Below, one piece after another: positions 37,512 to 46,251 of a stretch of 64,000 nucleotides of DNA; position 1 is the first letter of the stretch; every line of letters starts with the position of its first letter. This stretch comes from Candidatus Thorarchaeota archaeon (lineage in GTDB: Archaea > Asgardarchaeota > Thorarchaeia > Thorarchaeales > Thorarchaeaceae), in contig JAFGAR010000088.1 of NCBI GenBank assembly GCA_016933575.1, positions 203,764-267,763 on the forward strand, in the 5' to 3' direction. The notes beneath the pieces were generated by a model. The model worked only from the letters and a program-made list of their open reading frames with translations. It had not been told where the DNA came from and did no database searches. The translations under genes and the position numbers were made by a program.

Positions 37512-38897
37512 ATGACAGGTTCTCATGACGAAATTTTCCAAAGTATTGATCCTTTCTTCAACCCAAAACGTGTAGCTTTAGTTGGTGCATCTGCAGACTA
37601 TCGGAAACTAGGGAATTCAATTCTAATGAATCTCTTAGCTTCAGAAATTGAAGTGTATCCAATAACTCATAGCAGAGAACACGTTCTTGGAGTAAAAGCA
37701 TACCCCAGTCTTTCTAATTTGCCAGAACCTGTTGATCTTGTGATAGTGGTAGTCGCTGCTAGACATTGCCCTCCACTAATGTCGGAGATAAGAAAGGCTG
37801 GAGCTAAGAATGCTGTGATAATATCTGGTGGGTTTAGTGAGACCGGTCCTGAGGGGCAGGAACATGAAAGAGAATTGGTAAAAGCAGCAAGAGATTCAAA
37901 TGTAAGAATAATTGGTCCTAATTGTGTTGGCGTTTCTAATAGTCGTCTCTTTAATGGTACCTTTACAATGATGCCAGAAAGAGGAAATATCGCATTTGTA
38001 TCTCAGAGTGGTGCTCTTGGAGGTATGAGTATATACACAACAAGAGCGAAAAGAATCGGAATGAGTAAATTTGCAAGCATTGGTAATTCAGCTGATGTAG
38101 GATTCGTTGAAATCTTGGATTACTTCACACAAGACTCTAAGTCAACTGTAATTGCAGTGTATATTGAAGGTGTCAATGATGGGCGTGCATTATTTGAATC
38201 ACTTCAAAGAGCAGCCGTAGTGAAACCAGTTGTTGTATTAAAAGGTGGAAGAAGTGAAGCCGGAGGACATGCAACCCAATCGCATACTGGTTCTCTTGCC
38301 GGTTCATCACAAATCTTTGATGGGATGCTTCGTCAAGCTGGTTGTGTGACAGCTCCCACTCTTGACACACTTTTTGAAATATGCAAGCTCTTTGATTATC
38401 AACCTCTCCCCAGAGGTTGTAATATTGGTATTATTAGTAATACAGGAGGAGCAGGAGTACTAGCAACAGATTCTGCTTCAGTATCTGGACTATCTATTGC
38501 TTCATTTGAGGACGAAACAAAACACGAATTACGTCAAGTATTGTCACCCATAGCATCTGTCAATAATCCTATCGATGTTGTTGCAAGTGGTGGAAGGAGA
38601 GAATATCGAATTGCCACGGAGCTTCTTCTGAAAGATCCAAATGTAGACATGCTGCTTGTCATTTGTGGAGTACCAACATTTGCAGGAATGACACAGACAG
38701 AACACGCGGCAGGGACTCTTGAAGGTGTAAGGATGGCTTCAACTGAGAAACCTGTTATCGGAGTATGGCTTGCAGGTGACGTTGGAAAACCTGGCAAGGA
38801 TTTGTTAGAAATGAACAGAATCCCATGCTTCGATGATCCTGCCTTGGCTGCACTCTGCATGTCGCGAATTGCTGAATATGCTAGGAATCACAAATAA
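37512..38897 (+). CDS. Acetate/acyl-CoA ligase (ADP-forming) alpha subunit
   Basis: A 461-residue alpha subunit of ADP-forming acetyl/acyl-CoA synthetase, which conserves the energy of acyl-CoA as ATP in archaeal amino-acid and sugar fermentation. CoA-binding domain: NPKRVALVGASADYRKLGNSI. Ligase-CoA domains: IGPNCVGVSNS, VSQSGALGG and the phospho-histidine region GGHATQSHTGSLAGS. ATG at 37512 fits the family N terminus; upstream codons in frame belong to the preceding gene. The ATP-grasp beta subunit is not in the window. It is a functional match for IorAB, whose aryl-acetyl-CoA products such enzymes use. Confidence 0.92.
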   Translation: MTGSHDEIFQSIDPFFNPKRVALVGASADYRKLGNSILMNLLASEIEVYPITHSREHVLGVKAYPSLSNLPEPVDLVIVVVAARHCPPLMSEIRKAGAKNAVIISGGFSETGPEGQEHERELVKAARDSNVRIIGPNCVGVSNSRLFNGTFTMMPERGNIAFVSQSGALGGMSIYTTRAKRIGMSKFASIGNSADVGFVEILDYFTQDSKSTVIAVYIEGVNDGRALFESLQRAAVVKPVVVLKGGRSEAGGHATQSHTGSLAGSSQIFDGMLRQAGCVTAPTLDTLFEICKLFDYQPLPRGCNIGIISNTGGAGVLATDSASVSGLSIASFEDETKHELRQVLSPIASVNNPIDVVASGGRREYRIATELLLKDPNVDMLLVICGVPTFAGMTQTEHAAGTLEGVRMASTEKPVIGVWLAGDVGKPGKDLLEMNRIPCFDDPALAALCMSRIAEYARNHK

Positions 38898-38904
38898 CGA
38901 TGTA

Positions 38905-38922
38905 TGTAATACAAATATTACA
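38905..38922. repeat. TGTATTAC cluster, site 10 (inverted)
   Basis: TGTAATACAAATATTACA has 7-bp inverted arms TGTAATA/TATTACA. It fills the gap between the convergent stops of ACD alpha and the RHH gene. Confidence 0.75.
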
Positions 38923-38930
38923 ACACTGGA

Positions 38931-39230
38931 CTACTTGAGATATTCCTCTGCGATTTGGGGAAATTGTCTTGTTATTGCTTCACGAAGCTGTTGCTCAACC
39001 CACATACTCAGATTAATTGCATTATTCTTTCGAATAGCTTTTAGACATGCTCGAAGATCCATTGGTATTGAAAATGATACAATAGGACTCTTTCGTTCCT
39101 TATTGGGTACAGCCGCAAGCATCTCAGTTGTCTTTGTCAAAGCTTGTGATTCACGAGAAACTGATTTTGTGGTTGGACTCTCTTCTTCTTTTTCAGCTTC
39201 TTCACGTCTATATTTTCCAAGTAGACTCAT
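38931..39230 (-). CDS. Ribbon-helix-helix DNA-binding protein
   Basis: A 99-residue protein. A charged, likely disordered N-terminal tail (residues 1-45) precedes a ribbon-helix-helix domain (about 47-88): strand SPIVSFSIPMDLRACL, helix LKAIRKNN, turn AINLS, helix MWVEQQLREAI. RHH proteins dimerise and bind short direct or inverted repeats. ATG 39230 is chosen because it begins 1 bp after the stop of the upstream AAA+ ATPase gene; a longer frame to 39284 is open but would overlap that gene. The organisation (ATPase then RHH adaptor) resembles segregation cassettes such as SegAB and delta-omega. Confidence 0.8.
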   Translation of the reverse strand: MSLLGKYRREEAEKEEESPTTKSVSRESQALTKTTEMLAAVPNKERKSPIVSFSIPMDLRACLKAIRKNNAINLSMWVEQQLREAITRQFPQIAEEYLK

Positions 39231-39231
39231 A

Positions 39232-40212
39232 TTATTGTACCTCCTTGAGTAGGGATGCATAAGCCTCAGCAACAAGTTCAGCAATCTCTTGGGTCACAGT
39301 TGGATCATTATTTTTCCTAAGAGTTTCAGCTGCTACTTGTTGGCACCCACGTGCTAACATTCTGATATCGCGTGGGTTTCCTTTTGCTGCATCATTAATC
39401 ACTTTGATTGCATCTTCACTGAATGGATAGACTTCAAAAGTATCAGGGTTGAAACTGTCTATCCTTCCTTGCGCATATGCAATTCTTCTACCAATGAACT
39501 CTCGTGCTTTCTCTGTACTAAGTGGTGGTACGTCAAGTGGCTCAGTACGATCAGCAATCTGTGGTAAGAATGATAACATAGCATTCCAATACATCGTAGT
39601 TCCAGACATGACCAATGTGACAATTGGTTCATCAAGAACTTGAGACTTGCCATATGTATCAACCATTTCTTCCGTAGGCAAATCTGCTAGATAACGAAGT
39701 TTGTGAAATGCTGCTTCTTGATTATCTGCAACATCTTCAATGAATAATGCAGTCCTACTTTTTTCTTCGATATATCTTCTTAGACTTTCTTTTGCTACTG
39801 CATCAATTATTTGACTTGATTCCCATGATCTCTTGTATTTCACTCTCAGTGAGTCTGCAATAGCTGCTGCCATTTGTTTCTCATAGAGTCCAGTCATTCC
39901 CACATATCCAGTGACGAATTTATTCCCTCGTCGATCTGCCAATGTAGGAAGGTCTCTTAGTGCCAAAAGCATTAGTGTACTCTTACCCGATCCGACTGGC
40001 CCCCTGATGAAAACATGCCTCTCGTTTGTGATTATCAAATCGACAATGGAATCCAAGAAGTTACTATCCTCGATATACAATCGGCTGTCAGGCATTTTGA
40101 AACCGCGAAATGGTGAAAACCTAGCACCAATTCTCTCTTCCCATGCTCGCAGGACTTCTTTACGAGTGTTAAAGTGTCGAATCAATGCACTTTCATGGAT
40201 AGCAATCGTCAT
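39232..40212 (-). CDS. Orc1/Cdc6-like AAA+ ATPase paired with an RHH protein
   Basis: A 326-residue AAA+ protein. Walker A GPVGSGKSTLML is at residues 71-82. A Walker-B-like TALFIEDVAD is near 155, and a sensor-1-like VTLVMSGTTMYWN follows. The P-loop context FIRGPVGSGKS is close to that of the bona fide Orc1 at 4824 (EGPVGTGKT), but the protein is shorter and has no clear C-terminal winged helix. An arginine-rich box EFIGRRIAYAQ and DIRMLARGC follow. It might also be compared with TniB/MuB-type DNA-binding ATPases. It is the first gene of a two-gene unit with the RHH protein. Confidence 0.8.
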   Translation of the reverse strand: MTIAIHESALIRHFNTRKEVLRAWEERIGARFSPFRGFKMPDSRLYIEDSNFLDSIVDLIITNERHVFIRGPVGSGKSTLMLLALRDLPTLADRRGNKFVTGYVGMTGLYEKQMAAAIADSLRVKYKRSWESSQIIDAVAKESLRRYIEEKSRTALFIEDVADNQEAAFHKLRYLADLPTEEMVDTYGKSQVLDEPIVTLVMSGTTMYWNAMLSFLPQIADRTEPLDVPPLSTEKAREFIGRRIAYAQGRIDSFNPDTFEVYPFSEDAIKVINDAAKGNPRDIRMLARGCQQVAAETLRKNNDPTVTQEIAELVAEAYASLLKEVQ

Positions 40213-40260
40213 TTGCGTGGACCTCTATTCTCTGAAATCATCGTATCACAAGTAGTGCTT

Positions 40261-40268
40261 GTAATACA
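40261..40268. repeat. TGTATTAC cluster, site 11 (single octamer)
   Basis: GTAATACA, upstream of the AAA+/RHH unit in the divergent gap. A degenerate partner may lie just before it (CACAAGTAG). Confidence 0.5.
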
Positions 40269-40433
40269 ATTTTTCATTTACGAATTCTGATATAAAAGGT
40301 GTGGTAAAAAGCTCCCGGAAGCGAATGATCGTTAAAGAACAGATTCTCCAATACGCAACCTTTTTGAATAGAATAAGATGGCAAGTACGCTGACCAACAA
40401 ATTGGTCTTGAGCTCAACTAGGAGCTGTCTGAC

Positions 40434-40712
40434 ATGGATATTGAACGTATTAAGCATATCATGAACTCTTTGATGATATTATCATTTCTCATATTCGGAG
40501 GACTATCTGCAATCATTCTGATTACAGATGTGCGTCTGAATAATGCAACTGTATCATTACCATTTGCTTTTCTGTTCATTTCCATGATCACATTCATTAT
40601 TACAGGTCAGATTAACGATAAGCCTAAACTCGCACAGAAATATCTAAGAGATTGGCTCATCATCTGCACAATTGGAATAATTATCAGCAGTCTTGCGTTT
40701 ACAATCTACTAA
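40434..40712 (+). CDS. Small three-helix membrane protein
   Basis: A 92-residue protein with three predicted transmembrane helices (about residues 10-32, 40-58, 72-91), a short basic cytoplasmic loop (NDKPKLAQKYLRDW) and no recognised family. It is 35 bp upstream of the V-type ATPase subunit D gene and probably co-transcribed. A role in the ATPase is possible only by context. Confidence 0.7.
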   Translation: MDIERIKHIMNSLMILSFLIFGGLSAIILITDVRLNNATVSLPFAFLFISMITFIITGQINDKPKLAQKYLRDWLIICTIGIIISSLAFTIY

Positions 40713-40747
40713 GTTTCTCCTGCTTCTCAAGTATCGAAGTGATACAT

Positions 40748-41383
40748 ATGAGTAAGATTCTACCTGGTACAAAGACAACTCGGATGGAGCTTCTTGCTCT
40801 AAAGAATAGAATGAAGCTTGCTGAAAGAGGTCATGATCTTCTTAGAGAGAAACGTGACTCATTGATAATGGAGTTCTTCAATGCCATAGCTGAAATCAAA
40901 GAAGCCCGAGAGAAGGTAGATTCAACTCTGTCTGATGCATTTTCTGCACTAACACAAGCAAAGATGGTTATGGGTCCTGCTAGAGTAATTGAGTTTGCCT
41001 ATGCTAGTAAGTTCGAAGCTGATCTCAATATCGCTACTAGATCTATGATGGGCGTAAGAGTTCCAGTTCTATCTGTTGAACAACGGAGTCCTGAATTGCC
41101 TTATTCTCTTTCAGACTCAAGTACCAAATTTGATGTAATGGGTGAGAAATTTAAAGAAGCGCTAAAAGCAATAGTTCGTCTGGCAGAAATTGAATCAACA
41201 GTTAAACGCCTTGCCTTAGAAATTGAAAGGACGAAAAGACGTGTATCAGCTCTTGAAACAGTTGTTATCCCACGACTTGATGCAACAGTCCGTTTTGTAA
41301 AACTTGCTCTCGAAGAACGCGAACGCGAAGATTTCGTGCGACTCAAGATGGTTCGGGATTGGATAACTGCTGAGGAAGAATGA
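40748..41383 (+). CDS. atpD: V/A-type ATP synthase subunit D
   Basis: A 211-residue central-stalk subunit D of the archaeal A-type ATPase. It begins with the conserved KTTRMELLALKNRMKLAERG then HDLLREKRDSL, and is a long coiled coil at both ends. ATG 40748 gives the canonical start (upstream in-frame codons overlap the previous gene). The other ATPase subunits are not in the window, although atpD usually ends an atpA-B-D operon. Confidence 0.94.
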   Translation: MSKILPGTKTTRMELLALKNRMKLAERGHDLLREKRDSLIMEFFNAIAEIKEAREKVDSTLSDAFSALTQAKMVMGPARVIEFAYASKFEADLNIATRSMMGVRVPVLSVEQRSPELPYSLSDSSTKFDVMGEKFKEALKAIVRLAEIESTVKRLALEIERTKRRVSALETVVIPRLDATVRFVKLALEEREREDFVRLKMVRDWITAEEE

Positions 41384-41388
41384 CGAAA

Positions 41389-41406
41389 TGTATTACTAGT
41401 AATACA
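41389..41406. repeat. TGTATTAC cluster, site 12 (perfect palindrome)
   Basis: TGTATTACTAGTAATACA is perfectly self-complementary over 18 bases. It lies between the convergent stops of atpD and the NAC gene and is the last site of the cluster. Confidence 0.8.
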
Positions 41407-41419
41407 ATATAGTTATGAC

Positions 41420-41818
41420 TCATTTAGTACGTAATTTTAGAATAGCTGCTGCTAAATCGCCTTCTGTTTCAATAAGAGCCTTTTTTGCAGTTTCAATATT
41501 AACACCTGTTTGACCTGCAACAAGAGCAGCATCTTCAATTGGAATCTCAATCTCTTTGCTTAGTACTTCTTCTTCTGTACTTGGTGCAGCTATACTTTTT
41601 GTTGAACTCGATAATCCTCGTTCAGTCTTAGATCCAGACACTTGATATGTTTCAATTCCAGCTTGTTTTACCATGGTCACTTGTGGCTTTGAAACCACCC
41701 ACTCTTTATCCGCAAAACGAAATATCACCTCTTTGACTCCTTCAAGATCTTTCTGCTCAATACCCATCTTTTTCATCATACGTTCAATTTGTTTAGGTGA
41801 CATTCCTCTAAATCCCAT
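41420..41818 (-). CDS. nac: Nascent polypeptide-associated complex protein (alpha-NAC)
   Basis: A 132-residue ribosome-associated chaperone. The N-terminal GFRGMSPKQIERMMKKMG and the NAC domain (VKEVIFRFADKEWVVSKPQV, residues 25-60) are followed by a linker and a C-terminal UBA domain (EDAALVAGQTGVNIETAKKA). Archaeal NAC is a homodimer that binds emerging chains at the ribosome. Length is typical. Confidence 0.95.
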   Translation of the reverse strand: MGFRGMSPKQIERMMKKMGIEQKDLEGVKEVIFRFADKEWVVSKPQVTMVKQAGIETYQVSGSKTERGLSSSTKSIAAPSTEEEVLSKEIEIPIEDAALVAGQTGVNIETAKKALIETEGDLAAAILKLRTK

Positions 41819-41922
41819 ACAATCACATCTGTTGATAGATTCTAACTGCTGAATAGATTTCTATAAAATCTGTTACACATGTTGATGCTTTTATCTATGG
41901 ATAAAATGATTACGCTTTGAAA

Positions 41923-42750
41923 TCATACCGGCTTGACAGATATATCAAACACAACATGTTCTATTCCTGGTGAGTAATTCTTTATCTTTCGAGTATTGGT
42001 TAAGGACACAAATCCTCTCTGTAAACAGATTTCTGAAATACTACTAATAATTGCACTTAGAGACTTATTTGGTAGAGCTAAGTGCATGTGAATAGTTCCC
42101 CCTTCTTCCACTAATGTGTCTAAGGCATATGGAAGATACGTTTCTGTATGATGAAGATAACCCATAACAACACGATTTGCACTGTGAGATGGATGAACTA
42201 CTCGACAGTCCCCTAAAATAGCAGTCACCCTATCCTCAAGTCTATTCAGTCTTATATTTTCAACAAGATATCCATATGCTTCTGGGTTGAGTTCAATTGC
42301 AGTAACAGAAGCATATCCCCATTTAGCGATAGGAAGAGCAAATTGTCCCACACAGGAGAACATGTCAACTACTTTCTCACCTGCAGCAATACGCTTGTAG
42401 ATGTTTATTCGTTCTTTTTTATTTCCACCAGAAAAAGTGATAGTGATAGGGTTGAATTTGTAAGAAATGCCATTCTCTACATGTATCGTAGTGGTATCAT
42501 GATTTCCAGCAACTATCCTATAACTCGGTTTCCGTGTTTCCCCCTCAGTTGGTCCTGTTTGAATAGCCACTGTCTTTATTCTCTTGTCATATTTGAGAGT
42601 AGCCTCTCCAATCTTAGAATGATATTCTCTGAGTGTAGAATCCACATGTAATAGGGCAACATGTCCTACGACATGAAAACCTGAAGGGACGTTTGCATTT
42701 TCAGGCAAGCTATCCCTCAAATAAAATCTGAGGAATTCTTGATACCTCAT
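41923..42750 (-). CDS. taw2: SAM-dependent Trm5/TYW2-type tRNA enzyme, probably Taw2
   Basis: A 275-residue class I methyltransferase-fold protein of the Trm5/TYW2 family that acts on guanosine 37 of tRNA-Phe in wyosine synthesis. SAM motif I is VVDMFSCVGQFALPIAK, followed by AIELNPEAYGYLVENIRLN and a motif IV-like NRVVMGYLHHTETYLP, then GGTIHMHLALP. The GYLHHT block resembles Taw2 (aminocarboxypropyl transfer) more than Trm5, which usually has a MNLP-type motif. The N-terminal region is short. Family certain, exact activity inferred. Confidence 0.82.
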   Translation of the reverse strand: MRYQEFLRFYLRDSLPENANVPSGFHVVGHVALLHVDSTLREYHSKIGEATLKYDKRIKTVAIQTGPTEGETRKPSYRIVAGNHDTTTIHVENGISYKFNPITITFSGGNKKERINIYKRIAAGEKVVDMFSCVGQFALPIAKWGYASVTAIELNPEAYGYLVENIRLNRLEDRVTAILGDCRVVHPSHSANRVVMGYLHHTETYLPYALDTLVEEGGTIHMHLALPNKSLSAIISSISEICLQRGFVSLTNTRKIKNYSPGIEHVVFDISVKPV

Positions 42751-42780
42751 AGTTATCCCAATAATTACTAGAATCGAAGC

Positions 42781-44010
42781 CTAGCAGTACATACTGCTTG
42801 GAGCGTTGTCAGTTCCTCCGCGTTCTTGAACCTTTGAGATTGCCTTTTGAAAATCCTCTTGAGTCACACAAACACGTTTTTCCCGAATGGCAAACATACC
42901 CGCTTCAGTACAAATACTCTTGATATCTGCACCAGTTCTATCTTGAGTGATAGAAAGTAGTCTATCAAAATCAATTTTCTTCTCGATGTTCATTCCACGA
43001 GTATGAATCTTGAAAATCTCTCGTCTACTCGTTTCATCTGGGAGTGGGAATTCAATTATTCTATCAAACCTCCCAGGTCTTAGTAGTGCTGGGTCTAGTA
43101 TGTCCGGACGATTTGTTGCTCCTAGAACGGCAACTTGACCACGAGCTTCGAATCCATCAAGTTCGCTAAGCAATTGCATTAATGTCCTCTGAACTTCTCT
43201 ATCTCCTGATGTTGCAATATCGAGTCTATGAGACCCAACCGCATCAAGTTCGTCAACGAAAATTATTGCTGGGGCTTTCTCTTTTGCTAGCATGAAAATT
43301 TCACGAACAAGTCTAGCCCCTTCACCGATAAACTTCTGAACAAGTTCTGATCCTATGACTCGAATGAATGTAGCATTTGTTTCATGTGCAACCGCTCTTG
43401 CACAGAGAGTTTTCCCTGTCCCAGGAAGTCCTGTCAGAAGTACTCCTTTTGGCGGTTCGATACCGACCTGTTCGAACAATTCTGGTTCAAGCAGAGGAAG
43501 CTCAACAGTTTCTCGAATCTCCTGAAGCTGATTCCTAAGTCCTCCTATATCAGTATAAGAAACATCAGGTGCGTCCTCAATCTCCATTGCTCTAATTAAT
43601 GGATCTCGAGAAGGTGGAAGCTCTTGAGTGATCGCAAAAGAACGTTGATTCAGAGCCACAAGTGCACCAGGTTGCAACTTTTCCTGAGGAATAGATGATG
43701 CCACATGTACAACAAAATTTGGTCCAGTAGAGCTTTTGACTATGGCTCTTCCATCATCTAAGAGTTCGATGATGGTTGCTGTAATTAATGGAGATTGCCT
43801 TAGTTTTTCCAGCTCGGTTCTCAATGTCTGAGTTTCCTTCTCAAGCCTGCTACGTTCTGCTTGCAGAATTTGTTTTTCTGTTTCCAAGGCACGAAGTCTT
43901 CTTTCTAAGTGCCTGGTATAGCTCTGTGAGTAAGTGGAGTCGTCAACACTACCCTCGTCTTTTGCATCTGTAGTACCTGGCAAGAGATGGCACCTCAAGA
44001 CCTCATCCAC
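42781..44010 (-). CDS. pan: Proteasome-activating nucleotidase (PAN)
   Basis: A 409-residue AAA+ unfoldase of the archaeal proteasome. An N-terminal coiled coil (residues about 30-72) is followed by an OB domain ([19 protein letters not shown]), then an AAA+ core with Walker [15 protein letters not shown], Walker [12 protein letters not shown], and an SRH region with [19 protein letters not shown]. It ends SSMYC, fitting the C-terminal HbYX motif (Met-Tyr-Cys) that docks into the 20S proteasome. The P-loop Leu in place of Pro is a mild variation. Minus-strand neighbours are Taw2 and NAC. Confidence 0.95.
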   Translation of the reverse strand: MDEVLRCHLLPGTTDAKDEGSVDDSTYSQSYTRHLERRLRALETEKQILQAERSRLEKETQTLRTELEKLRQSPLITATIIELLDDGRAIVKSSTGPNFVVHVASSIPQEKLQPGALVALNQRSFAITQELPPSRDPLIRAMEIEDAPDVSYTDIGGLRNQLQEIRETVELPLLEPELFEQVGIEPPKGVLLTGLPGTGKTLCARAVAHETNATFIRVIGSELVQKFIGEGARLVREIFMLAKEKAPAIIFVDELDAVGSHRLDIATSGDREVQRTLMQLLSELDGFEARGQVAVLGATNRPDILDPALLRPGRFDRIIEFPLPDETSRREIFKIHTRGMNIEKKIDFDRLLSITQDRTGADIKSICTEAGMFAIREKRVCVTQEDFQKAISKVQERGGTDNAPSSMYC

Positions 44011-44131
44011 TGATGAGGTTTTAAGGCTTGCTTTGAGGGTTTCAATTCAATTTTTGAAAACTACAGATATGTCTGCTCGATAATCTTTATCAATATCCAT
44101 CAAGAATCAATCCTATAAGAGGGAATCAATT

Positions 44132-44734
44132 GTGCCTAGTTGTGAATTATGCGGTAGAAGTATGAAAGGTCAAGGTCGAAATGTTATAGTCGAAGGGGCT
44201 TCGATGCTTCTTTGTCCTCAATGTGCTTCTAAATTCGGACAACAAACAGATAGTACTTCTCAGCGAGCTGAATCCAAGCCGCGATATAGTCCTTCTTGGA
44301 TGGGAGGATCAGAACGACAATCACTCTCAGAAATCAAACCCCGTTCTTCAGCAACACCTCCCATGAAAGTCAAACCAAAACCGAAGCCTAGGAAACAAGC
44401 AACAGGAATTCTACTTGAGGATCTAGAACTCGTAGAGGACTATGCCAATGTCATTCGGACCGCACGACAGAAAAAAGAGATGAGTCAGGATGAGCTCGCT
44501 CAGAGAGTCGGAGAAAGTATCTCAACTCTGAAAGCAATTGAAGCTGGACGTCAGAAACCAACTGAAAAAACAATCAGAGGCCTTGAAAGGGAGTTAGATA
44601 TATCACTTCTTGAGCCACTTGGTACGGTTCCATTAAAAGTAAGCAAGTCACAATCCATTGCTGGACCGACATTGGGAGATCGTGTTATCGTTAAGAGAAA
44701 GAAATCTCAAAAGGCTCGTAAGGATGATACTTAG
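44132..44734 (+). CDS. mbf1: Multiprotein bridging factor 1 (MBF1) homolog
   Basis: A 200-residue archaeal MBF1. The N-terminal zinc ribbon is CELCGRSMKG...LCPQC (residues 4-35). A flexible basic linker (KVKPKPKPRKQATG) leads to a Cro/C1-type helix-turn-helix (ARQKKEMSQDELAQRVGESI, then STLKAIEAGRQKPTEKTIRG) and a basic tail. It starts at GTG 44132 behind an AGAGGG ribosome-binding site. MBF1 links activators to TBP in eukaryotes; archaeal members bind ribosomes or act in stress. The divergent neighbour is pan. Confidence 0.94.
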   Translation: MPSCELCGRSMKGQGRNVIVEGASMLLCPQCASKFGQQTDSTSQRAESKPRYSPSWMGGSERQSLSEIKPRSSATPPMKVKPKPKPRKQATGILLEDLELVEDYANVIRTARQKKEMSQDELAQRVGESISTLKAIEAGRQKPTEKTIRGLERELDISLLEPLGTVPLKVSKSQSIAGPTLGDRVIVKRKKSQKARKDDT

Positions 44735-44893
44735 CCTATAATACAGGAGTTGAATAATTAACTTCCTAAGAATAGGTCTTATATAGAGTGCAGTAGTATA
44801 TAGTAATAGAACATTCCAACTGCGGATCTTTTCGCTGTGAATTAAAATATCAGACAACTGACCAGTTACTACATGTCTAGGTGATTTCATCAA

Positions 44894-45415
44894 ATGGTAC
44901 ATACAAACTTCAATCATGATCTCTTTCGTCTTGTAGTTGAAGAGATTGCTGGAAAAGAGGGTGTTGATGTTTCTACTGTCTTAGTGAATGCAGAAGAAAC
45001 GACAGATGAAGAAATCGCTACGAAGACTGACTTGAAGTTGAATATTGTTCGAAGAATTCTATACAAATTACATGACAATCATCTTGCATCATATAGGCGA
45101 ATCCGTGATGTAAATACAGGATGGTTCCTCTATTATTGGCGTATAGACCCAAAGAAAGCCCAAGCACTGGTTAACAGAAAGAAGCGTATGGTTCTCAACC
45201 TGCTTGAACAACGACTTGAACATGAAACCAATAATGATCTCTACTCATGTGTGAACCGTGATTCTTCTCCCGTTCCCTTTGAAGAAGCTATGAATCTATC
45301 TTTTCGATGCCCAACATGTAATGGTCAGCTTGAGTATGTCGACAACACAAAGGCAATCTCCTTTCTTAGAAAACGAGTTGAAGAGCTCAAGGCTGACTTG
45401 GAAGCCACAACCTAA
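44894..45415 (+). CDS. tfe: Transcription initiation factor E alpha (TFE)
   Basis: A 173-residue TFE. The N-terminal extended winged helix (residues 1-90: EEIATKTDLKLNIVRRILYKL, then NHLASYRRIRDVNTGWFLYYW) is followed by a coiled linker and a zinc-ribbon region. Normally that ribbon has four cysteines in two CxxC pairs; here the first pair reads CVNR, leaving three cysteines (CPTC intact). TFE stabilises the open transcription complex. Next to a DUF2110 gene, as in many archaea. Confidence 0.93.
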   Translation: MVHTNFNHDLFRLVVEEIAGKEGVDVSTVLVNAEETTDEEIATKTDLKLNIVRRILYKLHDNHLASYRRIRDVNTGWFLYYWRIDPKKAQALVNRKKRMVLNLLEQRLEHETNNDLYSCVNRDSSPVPFEEAMNLSFRCPTCNGQLEYVDNTKAISFLRKRVEELKADLEATT

Positions 45416-45480
45416 TTTTAACCAGACCAGCCCCTTTTTCTGCAAATAATACCAAATAGCTAACTCACAGAGGAGATTAA

Positions 45481-46251
45481 TTGAAGACTATAACGTTGTT
45501 TTCAAGGGTTTATGGCCAATATAGAAATCGAATGTCTGAAACGGTTAAATCCGGTATCCATGAACTGATTCAGGATTTAGATGCTGATTTGGTGCGATTT
45601 GATATCGATAAAAGAGGGCATATTTCTGTTGAACTCAAGGGTCAAGATGCAGAATTTGCCATCAATTTTCTAACTAATGAGTATGGCACATCTGTTCCTC
45701 TTGAGAATGTAAAAGAAGGCGATATTCTTAGAGGTTCATTAGTGGATGTGGGAAAGGTTGGGTATGGTCTATATGCAGATATTGGTGTTGTGAGTAAGGT
45801 GCGAGTCGATGCTCTTATTCCCTTGCATCGAATCCGTAATCAGTTTCAAAGTAACAGACCTTTAAGAGCTCTAGCACAATCACTTATGCTTGTAGAAAAC
45901 CTTCCAGTCGAAGTATCGATAATTGATATCGATAGAAACATACACAAGATAGAAGCTGAGTTTGCACAGAGCACATTAGACCGTATCAAAGAATGGAGTC
46001 AAGACAATCACGAACGTCTCTTGGTCTTTGGCGCCAATCAAAATATGATTGAGGATGCATTGAAGAAGTCTAGTCATCTGGATGATATCTACAAGATTCA
46101 CGAACTTGGCAAATTTGAGTTCGCACTTGTATGTAAACGAAGCACACGGGCATCTGGCATTATTGCAGCGATTGGTCCTAAACTAAGAGGAGTTCCAATG
46201 CACATTTTTATTCCAAAAGAAATCGGGGAAAATTTTGATGGTCCGCCTTGA
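45481..46251 (+). CDS. DUF2110 family archaeal protein
   Basis: A 256-residue protein with a TTG start behind AGAGGAG. It matches the archaeal DUF2110 family, usually found beside tfe. An N-terminal alpha/beta region is followed by an OB/S1-like stretch (VKEGDILRGSLVDVGKVGYG) with the segment DIGVVSKVRVDALIPLHRI. It ends just inside the following TlyA-like gene. Function unknown; the context tfe-DUF2110-TlyA suggests an RNA-related role. Confidence 0.8.
   Translation: MKTITLFSRVYGQYRNRMSETVKSGIHELIQDLDADLVRFDIDKRGHISVELKGQDAEFAINFLTNEYGTSVPLENVKEGDILRGSLVDVGKVGYGLYADIGVVSKVRVDALIPLHRIRNQFQSNRPLRALAQSLMLVENLPVEVSIIDIDRNIHKIEAEFAQSTLDRIKEWSQDNHERLLVFGANQNMIEDALKKSSHLDDIYKIHELGKFEFALVCKRSTRASGIIAAIGPKLRGVPMHIFIPKEIGENFDGPP

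Noticed and set aside
26046..41406. CRISPR array as an explanation of the repeats
   Set aside because: The copies are 17-18 bp, spaced 0.4-3 kb apart, with genes between them; there are no regular spacers and no cas genes.
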